From Halorussus vallis (GTDB taxonomy: Archaea; Halobacteriota; Halobacteria; Halobacteriales; Haladaptataceae): a DNA stretch of 64,000 bases. Positions 32,116-41,332 of this stretch are shown piece by piece (positions within the stretch are counted from its first letter, which is position 1; each line of letters starts with the position of its first letter). The stretch spans positions 3,100,001-3,164,000 of the forward strand of contig NZ_CP100000.1 of assembly GCF_024138165.1 (NCBI RefSeq), given 5' to 3'. The notes under the pieces are model-generated. The model did not search any database, was not told the origin of the DNA, and saw only the letters and a list, made by a program, of their open reading frames with translations. Position numbers and translations under genes: made by a program.

Positions 32116-32460
32116 GTGCGAGTCGTACACGACGACGGGCAGTTCGAGGAGACGCTGGCGACCGACGTGGACACCGCCGATTCGTTCCTCTCGCAGGCCC
32201 GCGGGCTGATGTTCAGGCGCTCGATTCCCGACGACTACGCGCTGGTCTTCCGGTTCGACGGTGTCGGCAGTCGGGACGTCCACATGGTGTTCGTCCCGTT
32301 CGCGCTCGACGTGCTGTGGCTCTGCGACGAGGAGGTCCAGCGCGTCGAGCGCCTGGCCCCCTGGACCGGGATGGCGAAGGCGGAGGCCGACCGGCTCATT
32401 GAACTTCCGGCCGGGAGCGCGGACGGCGTGAAAGTCGGCGACGAAGTCCGGGTGGAGTGA
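32116..32460 (+). CDS. DUF192 family protein
   Basis: Start taken at GTG 32116 (VRVVHDDGQFEETLATDVDT). 114 residues, the normal length of the family. SQARGLMFRRSIPDDYALVF, HMVFVPFALDVLWL and AKAEADRLIELPAGSADGVK are its conserved blocks. DUF192 proteins form a small beta barrel; function is not known. It precedes the LeuA-family gene by 89 bases on the same strand. Confidence 0.85.
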   Translation: MRVVHDDGQFEETLATDVDTADSFLSQARGLMFRRSIPDDYALVFRFDGVGSRDVHMVFVPFALDVLWLCDEEVQRVERLAPWTGMAKAEADRLIELPAGSADGVKVGDEVRVE

Positions 32461-32549
32461 CCCCCTTCCGGGTCCGACAGACCCGCCTGTCACAAAGACC
32501 CTTTTAACCCCGTCCCGGCGAGACGTGCTGGCGTGGTTTCGCATGACCC

Positions 32550-34094
32550 GTGACCGATTTATTCGGGGGCTCCCCCGATAACCCCACTCTCCAAGACCGC
32601 GACGTACAGCTTCTGGACACCACGCTCCGCGACGGCGAACAGGCGCCCGGCGTCTCCATCTCGCCCGAGGAGAAGGCCGAGGTAGCGACCGCGCTCGACC
32701 GCGCGGGCGTCTCGGTGATCGAGGCCGGCAGCGCCTGCACCGGCGACGGCGAGCGCGACGCCATCCGGCGCGTGACCGACCTCGACCTCGACGCCAAGGT
32801 CACCAGTTTCGCCCGCGGCGTCGAGTCGGACGTCGACCTCGCGCTCGACTGCGACGTCGACGGCATCGGCCTCGTCGTCCCGGCCAGCGACCGCCACGTC
32901 GAGGGCAAGGTCGGCACCTCCCGGTCGGCGGTGGTCGAGAACACCGTCGACCTGGTCGAGTACGCCCGCGACCACGGCCTCTGGGTCGAGGTGCTCGGCG
33001 AGGACGGCTCGCGGGCCGACCTCGACTTCCTCGAACGACTCGCGCGGGCGTCCCACGACGCCGGCGCCGACCGCTTCTGCTACTGCGACACGGTCGGCCA
33101 CGCCGGGCCGGAGCACACCCGCGAGGCCGTCTCGCGGCTGGCGGAACTCGGCCCGACGAGCACCCACACCCACGACGACCTGGGGCTCGCGGTGACCAAC
33201 GCGCTGGTGAGCGTCGGGGCGGGCGCCGACCTCGTCCACGCCACCGTCAACGGCGTCGGCGAGCGCGCGGGCAACGTCGCGCTCGAAGAGGTCGCCATCG
33301 CGCTCTCGCACTGCTACGGCGTCGACCCGGTCGAGACGACCGAACTCTACGACCTCGCCCAGACGGTGGCGCGCGCGACCGACGTGCCGCTCGCGCCGAA
33401 CAAGGCAGTGGTCGGCGAGAACGCCTTCGCCCACGAGAGCGGCATCCACACCGACGGCACGCTCAAGGACGAGGAGATGTACGAGCCCTACCCGCCCGAG
33501 AAGGTGGGTCGGGAGCGACGCCTCGTCCTCGGCAAGCACACCGGCCGGGCGGGCGCGAAGGCCGCGCTCGACGAACACGGCGTGGACGTCACCGACGACG
33601 AACTCCGCGAGGTCGTCGAGCGCGTCCAGCGACTCGCCGAGGGCGGCAAGCGCGTGACCGACGCCGACCTGCTCGCGGTGGCCGAGGACGTCCAGGGCCG
33701 GACCCGCGAGAACGACCGCCGGGTCGAACTGCTCGAACTCACCGCGACCAGCGGCGGCCGGACGCCGACGGCGGGGGTCCGCCTCGCGGTCGACGGCGAA
33801 GAGCGGGTCGCCAGCGGCACCGGCGACGGGCCGGTCGACGCCGCGGTGGCGGCGGTCCGCCAGGCGCTCGGCGGCGCGACCGACGCCCGCCTCGAATCGT
33901 ACCACGTCGACGCCATCACCGGCGGCACCGACGCCGTCGTCACCGTCGAGGTGGAGATGGCGCTCGGCGACCGGTCGGTGACCGCCGCGTCGAGCGACGG
34001 CGACATCACCCGCGCGAGCGTCACCGCGATGGTCGAGGCGCTCGACCGACTGCTCGCGGCCGCCGACTCCGACCCGGTCGTCGCCGACGACTGA
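32550..34094 (+). CDS. 2-isopropylmalate synthase / (R)-citramalate synthase family enzyme
   Basis: 514 residues from GTG 32550. LLDTTLRDGEQAPGVS opens the DRE-TIM barrel with the metal-binding Asp; THTHDDLGLAVTNALV brings the metal His pair, and GVGERAGNVALEEVA the conserved GERAGN; AHESGIHTDGTLK belongs to subdomain II. The C-terminus (after residue 390) is the LeuA allosteric dimer domain. It condenses acetyl-CoA with 2-oxoisovalerate (leucine) or pyruvate (isoleucine, citramalate route); sequence reading cannot decide. It stands apart from other leu/ilv genes. A 12-codon out-of-frame ORF (32543-32581) overlaps its start. Confidence 0.9.
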   Translation: MTDLFGGSPDNPTLQDRDVQLLDTTLRDGEQAPGVSISPEEKAEVATALDRAGVSVIEAGSACTGDGERDAIRRVTDLDLDAKVTSFARGVESDVDLALDCDVDGIGLVVPASDRHVEGKVGTSRSAVVENTVDLVEYARDHGLWVEVLGEDGSRADLDFLERLARASHDAGADRFCYCDTVGHAGPEHTREAVSRLAELGPTSTHTHDDLGLAVTNALVSVGAGADLVHATVNGVGERAGNVALEEVAIALSHCYGVDPVETTELYDLAQTVARATDVPLAPNKAVVGENAFAHESGIHTDGTLKDEEMYEPYPPEKVGRERRLVLGKHTGRAGAKAALDEHGVDVTDDELREVVERVQRLAEGGKRVTDADLLAVAEDVQGRTRENDRRVELLELTATSGGRTPTAGVRLAVDGEERVASGTGDGPVDAAVAAVRQALGGATDARLESYHVDAITGGTDAVVTVEVEMALGDRSVTAASSDGDITRASVTAMVEALDRLLAAADSDPVVADD

Positions 34095-34227
34095 CTCGGC
34101 GGCGCCGAGTCAGTCGTCCGCAAGTTAGTCGTCGGCGGTAGACCGCCCGCTGCCCGCTCACGGGCGGTGGGCCGTCCCGTCGCTACCTTCTCTACCGTTT
34201 ATCCGCTCGCGGCCCGACCGTACTTCC

Positions 34228-34734
34228 GTGAGTGTCCTCGACAGCGTTCGGAAACCGCGAGACGACGGACCGCGCTGGCTCGTCCTGCTCGGCTGTATCG
34301 TCTGCTGTGAACTCGCCGGCGTCGTCCCATCACTGCTGACCGCCCGGGACGTGGCGACGTGGTATCCGACGCTCGCCAAGCCGTGGTTCACGCCGCCGAG
34401 TTGGGTGTTCGGCCCGGTCTGGACGACGCTGTACTTCCTGATGGGAGTGGCGCTGTACCTCGTCTGGCGGCGCGCCGAGAGCCGAGCGCGCCGGACCGCG
34501 CTGGTCCTCTTCGCCGTCCAGTTGGCGCTGAACGCGGCGTGGACGCTGGTGTTCTTCGGCGCGCGCGAAATCCTCGGTGGCCTCGTTGTCATCCTGGCGC
34601 TGCTGGCGGTGCTCGTCGCCACCGTCGCGGCCTTCGCCCGCGTCGACCGGCGGGCGGGCGCGTTGCTGGTTCCCTACGCTCTGTGGGTCGGTTTCGCGAC
34701 GCTCCTGAACGTCGGCATCTGGCGGCTCAACTGA
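34228..34734 (+). CDS. tspO: TspO/MBR family protein
   Basis: 168 residues, GTG start. Five hydrophobic helices with the family's motifs: WYPTLAKPWFTPPSWVFGPV (loop/helix 2), VWTTLYFLMGVALYLVWRRA, NAAWTLVFFG and YALWVGFATLLNVGIW. TspO binds tetrapyrroles and cholesterol-like ligands and is involved in porphyrin degradation and stress responses. Haloarchaeal homologs are probably carotenoid- or heme-linked. Stand-alone. Confidence 0.92.
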   Translation: MSVLDSVRKPRDDGPRWLVLLGCIVCCELAGVVPSLLTARDVATWYPTLAKPWFTPPSWVFGPVWTTLYFLMGVALYLVWRRAESRARRTALVLFAVQLALNAAWTLVFFGAREILGGLVVILALLAVLVATVAAFARVDRRAGALLVPYALWVGFATLLNVGIWRLN

Positions 34735-34935
34735 CCCGGTCGCACGTTCGGCCCGTTCGTCGCGGCGACGACGCCGAACGCCCGGCGAAACGAGGAGATA
34801 ACCCGAATCGGCGCCGGTACCCGCCGGGCAGGTTGCTCCTGACGCCGCGTTATTCGGTCGCTAACAGACTGTCGTACCGACGATAATCTGTTTTTCGAGC
34901 CTATAACAAAGGCGTGTCACCCCGTCTCACCGTGC

Positions 34936-35337
34936 GTGTCGAACAGCTCGCTCTCGGATAGCTACGTCGGCGGGACCGGTCGGTACGCCCTCGGGTCGAA
35001 CCGCCTCGCGCTGCTCACGCTGCTGGTCGCCGGGAAGGCCCTCGACGCCGTGAGCACGATTACCGTCCTGTCCATCCGCGACGACGTCTACGAGTCGATG
35101 TGGTTGACCCGGACGCTGATGCAGGAACTGGGGATGGTGACCGGCGTCCTCGTTACGGTCGTTCTCGCGGTGGTCGGGGTGGCGCTCCTGGCCGAGAGCG
35201 GCGAACTCGTCTCGACGCTGGTGCCGGACTCGTGGGCACCCGACGCCTACGCCCCGGCGTTCCGAGTCGTCACGTACAGTTCGGCGGCCGTGTGGTACGG
35301 CTTCCTCGGGGTCCACAACTTCATGCTACTGTTCTAG
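34936..35337 (+). CDS. Haloarchaeal membrane protein (133 aa)
   Basis: GTG start at 34936 with a TATA-like CCTATAAC about 30 bases upstream, consistent with a leaderless message. Three to four helices: RLALLTLLVAGKALDAVSTI, MVTGVLVTVVLAVVGVALLA, and a C-terminal VWYGFLGVHNFMLLF. No known domain. Independent of the hydrolase that follows. Confidence 0.6.
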   Translation: MSNSSLSDSYVGGTGRYALGSNRLALLTLLVAGKALDAVSTITVLSIRDDVYESMWLTRTLMQELGMVTGVLVTVVLAVVGVALLAESGELVSTLVPDSWAPDAYAPAFRVVTYSSAAVWYGFLGVHNFMLLF

Positions 35338-35406
35338 GAATTCCCCGCCGCAGACGTGTCGAACTTCCAATCTATTTGGGAACGGTCCGCGAACCCCCGA
35401 CGACTC

Positions 35407-36719
35407 ATGACACCCAGTGTGCTCCGTCCGAAGACGCGGCCCGCGAGTTCGCCGCGAGGTTCGGCGACCGGGCGTTCGCCGACGCGACCGAACTGCTCAC
35501 CGAGGACGGTCGCGAGCGCGTCGCCGAGTCGTACCCCGCCGAGTTCCGGGACGGCTCGCTCACGGCCGAGGACGCCCTCGAACGGTACTGGTGGGGCCTC
35601 TACGGCCAGCACGGCGACTTCGAGGGAATTGGGGATGTCTCCGAGGACGGTGACGTGGCGGTCGAGTTCGAGTTCGCAAACGGTCGCGAGACGGCCGCCG
35701 TCGACGTCGACGAGGGCGGTGTCGCCGGCCTCTCGTTCTCCCCTGAGTACGAGGTCCCCGACTACGTCGACCACGAGAGGTTCGCCGAGCGCGAGGTGAC
35801 GATAGACGCCGAGGACGTGAGCCTGGGCGGCGTGCTCGCGGTGCCCGAGGGCGACGGACCGTTCCCGGGCGTCGTGCTGGTTCACGGTCACGGCATCCAC
35901 GACCCCGACGGCACCGCCGGTGCGACGAAGATACTCAAGGACCTGGCGTGGGGGCTCGCGAGCGACGGAATCGCCTCGCTCAGGTACGAAAAGCGCCTCT
36001 ACGAACACGAAGTGGCCGACGAGGACTACACGCTCGACGCCGTCGTCACCGACGACGCGGTGGTCGCGGCGTCCGAACTCGCCGCCGCCGACGAGGTGGA
36101 CGCCGACGCCGTGTTCGTCGCGGGGCACAGTCAGGGCGGAATGTGCGCCCCTCGAATCGCCGACCGGTACGGGGACGCCGCGGGGGTCGTGATGTTCGAC
36201 CCGCCGGCCGACCCGATCGTCGACCCCGACGACGACCTGACGTGGCTTCGGTACGGCATGGAACCGGACGGCGACCTCGACGCGGAACAGGAGGCGGAAC
36301 TCGAGGCCCGACGCGAGACGTTTCGGCGCATCGCCGACGCCGACATCGACCCCGACGACACCGTCTTGGGCATGCCCGGCGCGTGGCACCTCAGCCAGCA
36401 CGACTGCGACCCGGTCGCCACCGCGGGCGACCTCGACGCTCCCGCGTTCGTCCTGAAGACCGGACGAACCGACGAGGAGACGCAGTCGGAACTCTCCGAG
36501 TCCCTTCGCCAGCGATTCGAGGAGTGGCGGGTCGCGGACCTCCCGGACGGTAGCCGAACCGAATTCTACGAGAACGTCGGTCACTACTTCCAGGACGGTC
36601 CCACGCCGGTGACGCCGAGCAGCATTTACTTCGGCGGGAACGTCGCGGACTACGTCGTCGAGGACGTCGCGGAGTGGATACGCGATGTCGTCGACGGCGA
36701 GTCGGCCGTTCGCCGGTGA
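35407..36719 (+). CDS. Alpha/beta hydrolase with N-terminal DUF3887-like domain; probable frameshift at start
   Basis: The body has an N-terminal SnoaL/DUF3887-like domain (EFAARFGDRAFADATELLTEDG), then an alpha/beta hydrolase: oxyanion region VVLVHGHGIHDPDG, nucleophile Ser in VFVAGHSQGGMCAP, and C-terminal His in YENVGHYFQDG. No ATG is in frame at the N-terminus. ATG 35407 lies about 32 bases after a TATA-like CTATTTGG, but its frame joins the protein only if the repeated GTGT at 35418-35421 were 2 bases shorter (giving MTPSAPSEDAAREF). So either a frameshift, or a start at an unusual codon (TTG 35377) or later GTG. Likely a cytoplasmic esterase or peptidase-like hydrolase. Confidence 0.75.
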
Positions 36720-36798
36720 CTCTCACGTCGATTGTTCTTCGAGCAATCGCCCGCCGGCGCGAGCAGTTTCGAACGAGAAAACCGAGTGCCCGCTCCCG

Positions 36799-37626
36799 TT
36801 ACAGGTACGACGCGTCGTAGTCCTCGTCCGGTTTGTGCGTGTTGCCGCAGTTGCCGCACTTGATTCGCTCCATGTTGTCCATCGTCACGTCCGTCGAACC
36901 GCAGTTGGCGCAGTAGTAGCCGTACTTATCCGAACGGTCCGAATCCTCGAACGTCTGGACGAATGGTCCCTCGCTTCCAGCGATGAGGCCCTCGTCGAGG
37001 TACACCTCCTGGCCGTCCTCGGTCGTAACCGAGTCGGGGAGTTCGTCGACGTCGAAGGTGACCTCGGTTCCGCCGGCCTCGGTCGCCTGCGCGTCGTCGT
37101 CGGTCGCGGATTCCGACTCGGCATCGCCGCCTTCGGCGTACACGTACTCGACGCTGTCGCGGTCGCCGATTTCGGTCTGGCGTTCGTCGACCTGCGCGAA
37201 GTCGAACCGCTCGAAGAATCTGCCCTCCTCCGTGTTCGCGGCGAGCGCGACGGCCTGGGGGTCCTCGATGCCGCGGTCGCTCAACTCCGATTCGAGGCGC
37301 TCGAACAGCGCGGTGCCGACGCCCGCGCCGCGGCGTTCGGGGTCGACGTGGAGCCACCGAATCTCGCCCTCGTCGCCATCGACGGTGGCCTGGGCGTATC
37401 CCGCGACGACGCCGTCGAGTTCCGCGACGAACGCGATGACGTCGCCGTCCTCGAACCGCTCGCGGAGGTCGTCGGCCGCGAACTCCGCGTCGAGGATGGT
37501 TTCGATGTCCTGGGGGCTCAGCGCGTACGACGTGGTCATCGAACTCTCGACGAGTTCGCGGACTCGCTCCGCGTCGTCGGTTTCGGCGCGACGGAGTTCG
37601 GGGTCCGAATCGGCGTTTGTGCTCAT
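36799..37626 (-). CDS. GNAT acetyltransferase fused to a C-terminal zinc ribbon
   Basis: 275 residues. GNAT domain 10-165: ELRRAETDDAERVRELVESS, VAGYAQATVDGDEGEIRWLH, then acetyl-CoA loop VDPERRGAGVGTALFERLES. A long acidic linker (about 165-230) leads to a zinc ribbon, YYCANCGSTDV...IKCGNCGNTH. The ribbon may recruit a protein or nucleic acid to be acetylated. It is 4 bases downstream of the rubredoxin-like gene and likely co-transcribed with it. Confidence 0.82.
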   Translation of the reverse strand: MSTNADSDPELRRAETDDAERVRELVESSMTTSYALSPQDIETILDAEFAADDLRERFEDGDVIAFVAELDGVVAGYAQATVDGDEGEIRWLHVDPERRGAGVGTALFERLESELSDRGIEDPQAVALAANTEEGRFFERFDFAQVDERQTEIGDRDSVEYVYAEGGDAESESATDDDAQATEAGGTEVTFDVDELPDSVTTEDGQEVYLDEGLIAGSEGPFVQTFEDSDRSDKYGYYCANCGSTDVTMDNMERIKCGNCGNTHKPDEDYDASYL

Positions 37627-37630
37627 CGTA

Positions 37631-38020
37631 TCAGTCCTCCCGCCACTTGTAGACGTTCTCGTCGCCGCAGTTCGGACACTCCTCCGGGAGGCCGTCGTCG
37701 AGTTCGCCCATCTCCCCGCACTCGTCGCAGCGCCACATGATGTAGCCCTCGCCGAACTGCTGGCCCGGGTCGTGCTCCTGCTCGGAGTTTCGCAGGCTCT
37801 CCTCGTTGGTTTCGGCGGCCTGCTCGCTCTCGACGTCCGGACTGCCGACCTCGGCGCGGCCGTCCTCGTCGACGTGTTCGATGTCCTCGGTGGTCGCCAC
37901 CTCGAAGCCCTCGTCGGTCATCCCCGCGATGACGCCGAGTTCGTTGCCTTCGGGGTCGTACACGACCGTGCCGGTTTCTATCGCGGTCGCCGAGTCGACC
38001 GCGGCGGAGTCTTCGGTCAT
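37631..38020 (-). CDS. Rubredoxin-like zinc/iron protein (DUF7130 type)
   Basis: 129 residues. N-terminus with a PRC-barrel-like segment (VVYDPEGNELGVIAGMTDEG), acidic linker, then a rubredoxin-like knuckle pair MWRCDECGEMGEL...PEECPNCGDENVYKW. The four Cys can hold one Fe or Zn. Members of this halophile family often pair with acetyltransferases or stress proteins. First gene of a two-gene operon with the GNAT fusion. The 220 bases upstream contain no gene. Confidence 0.72.
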   Translation of the reverse strand: MTEDSAAVDSATAIETGTVVYDPEGNELGVIAGMTDEGFEVATTEDIEHVDEDGRAEVGSPDVESEQAAETNEESLRNSEQEHDPGQQFGEGYIMWRCDECGEMGELDDGLPEECPNCGDENVYKWRED

Positions 38021-38240
38021 GTGTCGAATTTAGGCGAGGCCACTGTTGACCCTGACGGCCAATCCCGGCGGTCGCGCGACCGCGACCGCCGCGGTCACCC
38101 TCACGTCACGACCGCGCGACGGACGTCGGGACGAGGGGGAGCGAGGAAATCGGCCGACCGGCGAGGCCGCTGGCGACGGGAAACGACGGTTCGCGGAAAC
38201 GACCGACGCGGAAAAGGAGGCTCGAGGTCGGAAACGGCGA

Positions 38241-39383
38241 CTACCGCTGGTCGATGGGCGTCCACTCGCGGCCCGTCTCGCCGACGTAGTTGCTCCGCGG
38301 GCGAATCAGGCGATTGTCTTCGAGTTGTTCGAGGGCGTGGGCGGTCCAACCGCCGACGCGCGAGATGGCGAAGATGGACGAGAACAGTTCGCGCGGAATG
38401 CCGATGCCGTGGAGCAGGACCGCGGTGTAGAACTCGACGTTGGTGTTGAGGTCGAGGCCGGGCTTGTGCTCTTCGAGGAGGTCGACGCCGGCCTGCTCGG
38501 CTTCCTTCGCGGAGTCGAAGAAGTCGCTGTTGCCGCTCTCCTGGTAGAACTCGCTGGCGGCGTCGGAGAGGACGGCCGCGCGCGGGTCTCGAACCTTGTA
38601 GACGCGGTGGCCGAATCCCATCAGGCGGTCGCCGGATTCGAGGGTGTCGCGGATGTACCCTCTGGGGTCGCCGGACTCGTGGATGTTCTGGAGCATCTCC
38701 AGGACCGGGCCGGGGGCGCCGCCGTGGAGCGGGCCCTTCAGCGCGCCGACGGCGCCGGTGACTCCCGAGATGACGTCCGACTCGGTGGAGACGATGACCC
38801 GAGCCGTGAACGTCGAGGCGTTCAGTCCGTGGTCGACGACCGCGTTGAGGTAGGTCTGGAGGCCGCGGACCTCGTCGGATTCGGGTTCCTCGCCCTTGAG
38901 CATGTAGAGGAAGTTGGCGGCGTGCGAGAGGTCCTCGCGGGGTTCGACGGGTTCCTCGCCGTTCCGGTAGCGCCAGAAGGCGGCGACGATGGTGGGCATC
39001 TGGGCGACCGCGAGCCGCGAGTCGAGCGTCGGGTCCTCCTCCTCGCCGTCCTCGCGGCCGAGGCTGGCGGCCGAGATGCCCATCCGGAGCGCGTCCATCG
39101 AGTCGGCGCCCGCCTCGGCGGCGGCCTTCACCGTCGCCATCGTCTCGTCGCGGATCGAGCGTCGGGAGCTGAGTTCGTCCTCGAACGATTCGAGTTCGTC
39201 GGCTGTCGGCAGACGGTCGTTGTAGAGCAGATACAGCGTCTCCTCGTAGCTCGCGTTCGGTGCCAGCTCCTCGACCGGAAACCCGCCGATGATGAGTTGC
39301 CCCTTCTGTCCGTCGATGCTGCTAAGTCGCGTTTCGGCGACAGTAATGCCTTCGAGACCCTTGTGGACAGTGTCGTCTCCCAT
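38241..39383 (-). CDS. citZ: Citrate synthase
   Basis: 380 residues. The catalytic triad is present: His in LKGPLHGGAPGPVLEM, His in LMGFGHRVYKVRDPR and Asp in LNTNVEFYTAVLLHGIG. LNASTFTARVIVSTESD is the substrate-binding block. It condenses oxaloacetate and acetyl-CoA at the entry of the TCA cycle; the length and PRSNYVGETG end fit the archaeal/Gram-positive type II-like enzymes, and a 2-methylcitrate side activity cannot be excluded. Transcribed from its own promoter with almost no leader. Confidence 0.95.
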   Translation of the reverse strand: MGDDTVHKGLEGITVAETRLSSIDGQKGQLIIGGFPVEELAPNASYEETLYLLYNDRLPTADELESFEDELSSRRSIRDETMATVKAAAEAGADSMDALRMGISAASLGREDGEEEDPTLDSRLAVAQMPTIVAAFWRYRNGEEPVEPREDLSHAANFLYMLKGEEPESDEVRGLQTYLNAVVDHGLNASTFTARVIVSTESDVISGVTGAVGALKGPLHGGAPGPVLEMLQNIHESGDPRGYIRDTLESGDRLMGFGHRVYKVRDPRAAVLSDAASEFYQESGNSDFFDSAKEAEQAGVDLLEEHKPGLDLNTNVEFYTAVLLHGIGIPRELFSSIFAISRVGGWTAHALEQLEDNRLIRPRSNYVGETGREWTPIDQR

Positions 39384-39405
39384 GCCCTCTATTTTGTCGC
39401 GCGCC

Positions 39406-39413
39406 GTAAATAA
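39406..39413 (-). promoter_or_regulatory. TATA box of the citrate synthase gene
   Basis: Minus-strand TTATTTAC lies 23-30 bases upstream of the ATG at 39383, so transcription should start at or a few bases before the start codon. A second AT-rich run (AAATAAAAGG) just upstream may be part of the BRE region. Confidence 0.65.
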
Positions 39414-39623
39414 TACCTTTTATTTCCGGCAGAACTTCGACACCGGCGGGCGGAATCGACCCCGCGGCCGAGAACTTCGAGCGTCGCGCCGAGGAAAGTG
39501 TAAGAACTGGAAGGATGTCGAAAAATCGTGGACTTTCGCCCGTCGAACTGTCCGATGGGGTAGTTCGTCTCGTTCGGGCGCAACGATGTTGCCCGTCGCT
39601 GGTCGCGTCGTCCCGAGAGAAAG

Positions 39624-39708
39624 CGCCGAGAGGGAGATTTGAACTCCCGAGTCCGAAAGGACAGTAGATTTCGAATCTACCGCCTTGGCCAGGCTAGGCT
39701 ATCTCGGC
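39624..39708 (-). tRNA. tRNA-Ser (CGA)
   Basis: Minus strand, 85 nt. Acceptor GCCGAGA pairs with TCTCGGC, discriminator G. The anticodon stem GTAGA/TCTAC frames loop TTCGAAA with anticodon CGA (complement of 39671-39673). The long extra arm (TGTCCTTTCGGACTC region) marks a type II tRNA, and the T-arm reads GGGAG-TTCAAAT-CTCCC. No intron, no encoded CCA. Confidence 0.95.
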
Positions 39709-39809
39709 TCACCTCAATGTACCGCCCTCTACGACTTAGTGGTTTCGATTCGGACATGACTGTTCAGCCGACCGTCACCTTCAAGCGAGTGGCGTGCACG
39801 CGGTAGTCC

Positions 39810-40760
39810 ATGGACGTTACCGAGGCGAGCGAGCAGTGTGAGTCCGTCCTGGACGCGATCGGCGGCGCGGTCATCGCCGACCGCGAGTTTCTCGAAACCG
39901 TACTTCTCGGCGTGCTGGCGAGCGGCCACGTCTTGCTGGAGGACGTGCCCGGCACCGGCAAGACCCTCACCGCGCGGAGTTACGCCGCCGCGCTCGGTCT
40001 GTCGTTCTCGCGGGTGCAGTTCACGCCCGACCTCCTCCCCGCGGACGTGACCGGCACCCACGTGTTCAACGAACAGGACCGCGAGTTCGAGTTCAACGAG
40101 GGGCCCATCTTCGCGAACGTCGTCCTCGCGGACGAGATCAACCGTGCGCCGCCGAAGACCCAGGCTGCCCTTCTAGAGGCGATGGAGGAAGGTCAGGTCA
40201 CCATCGACGGCGAAACCCGCCCGCTCCCCAAGCCGTTCTTCGTCATCGCGACCCAGAACCCCGTCGAGCAGGAGGGCACCTTCCCGCTCCCCGAAGCCCA
40301 GATCGACCGCTTCGCCGTCAAGTCGAGCATCGGCTATCCCGACGTCGACGGCGAGTACGAACTCCTGCGCCGCCGGGCGGGACGTCACGAGCAGAGCCCC
40401 TCGGTCGGCACCGTGCTGGACGAACAACGCGTGACCGACCTCCGCGAGGTCCCCGAGACGGTCCGGGTCGACGACGACCTGCTGGAGTACATGGCCAACG
40501 TCACGCGCGCGACCCGCGAGGACCGCCGGGTGCAGGTCGGCGTCTCGCCGCGGGGCACCCAGCGACTGTTCGAGGCCACCCGCGCCCGGGCGGTGCTTTC
40601 GGGCCGCGAGTTCGTCACCCCCGACGACGTGAAACGGGTCGCCCAACCCGTCCTCGCCCACCGACTCGTGTTGACCCCCGACGCCCAGGTGAACAACGTC
40701 GCGAAGTCCTCCATCGTCCAGCGCGTCCTGGACGAAGTGGAAGTGCCGACGGTGGAGTGA
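39810..40760 (+). CDS. MoxR-type AAA+ ATPase
   Basis: 316 residues. Walker A GTGKT at 48-52, Walker B LADEIN at 106-111, sensor 1 in FFVIATQNPVEQEGTFPLPE and arginine finger region AQIDRFAVKS; the C-terminal lid has VGVSPRGTQRLFEATRARAV, sensor 2. MoxR ATPases act as chaperones that load metal or assemble partner complexes with vWA/DUF58 proteins. The DUF58 operon is 2 kb away on the opposite strand, so they likely work together though not co-transcribed here. Confidence 0.92.
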   Translation: MDVTEASEQCESVLDAIGGAVIADREFLETVLLGVLASGHVLLEDVPGTGKTLTARSYAAALGLSFSRVQFTPDLLPADVTGTHVFNEQDREFEFNEGPIFANVVLADEINRAPPKTQAALLEAMEEGQVTIDGETRPLPKPFFVIATQNPVEQEGTFPLPEAQIDRFAVKSSIGYPDVDGEYELLRRRAGRHEQSPSVGTVLDEQRVTDLREVPETVRVDDDLLEYMANVTRATREDRRVQVGVSPRGTQRLFEATRARAVLSGREFVTPDDVKRVAQPVLAHRLVLTPDAQVNNVAKSSIVQRVLDEVEVPTVE

Positions 40761-40870
40761 GCGTCCGCATCGCCGACCGACCCCGCGAGGAGGACTTCGA
40801 CGCGGCCTCCCCGCGACCGGTGACGATTCGAAAACGAGAAGGTCGTCGGTCGGAGTTTCTCGGTCGTTCC

Positions 40871-41053
40871 ATGAGCGCGAGTTCCGAACGTGGGGTGAAG
40901 ACGATGCTGTTGGGAATCCACCTGACCTTGCTCGGGTTCGTCGTCACCGCCAGCACTTCCATCGACGTCCTGTCCCCGCTCGTTGGCAACACGTTGATCG
41001 TCGCGGGCGTGCTCTCGTCGCTGTCCGGCTTTTCGGCCGGAAGAGGCGCGTAG
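40871..41053 (+). CDS. Small two-helix membrane protein (60 aa)
   Basis: ATG 40871: MSASSERGVKTMLLGIHLTL, then LLGFVVTASTSIDVL and LVGNTLIVAGVLSSLSGF, two helices with short polar ends. An in-frame upstream start overlapping moxR is possible but the upstream part is Arg/Glu-rich and unlike the rest. It follows moxR on the same strand. Unknown function. Confidence 0.6.
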   Translation: MSASSERGVKTMLLGIHLTLLGFVVTASTSIDVLSPLVGNTLIVAGVLSSLSGFSAGRGA

Positions 41054-41332
41054 CGACTCCGGTCGTCCCCGACTCGAAGCCGGTTCCGGACGGACTCGGT
41101 CGCGGCTTCGTCGCCCGTCTAGCGGTCGCGTTCCCGCCCGCAACGAGGCGTTGTCCCGCGAGACCGCTCGTGGCCGGTCGGTAAGTCGCCGTGGTTTTCG
41201 TCCGGACGACCGGAGTCGCGGTGTTACCCCGATGAACGGAATCGACCATTGATGTTCGATTGACGACAAGGATAGGGTCGTTGCGACGAGCGCGGAACCC
41301 CGAACCTGCGGTGCGACCGAAAGGAAACTGAC

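Noticed and set aside
32559-33905. Minus-strand frame of about 450 codons opposite the LeuA-family gene
   Set aside because: Mirror of third-position GC bias; LeuA motifs are on the plus strand.
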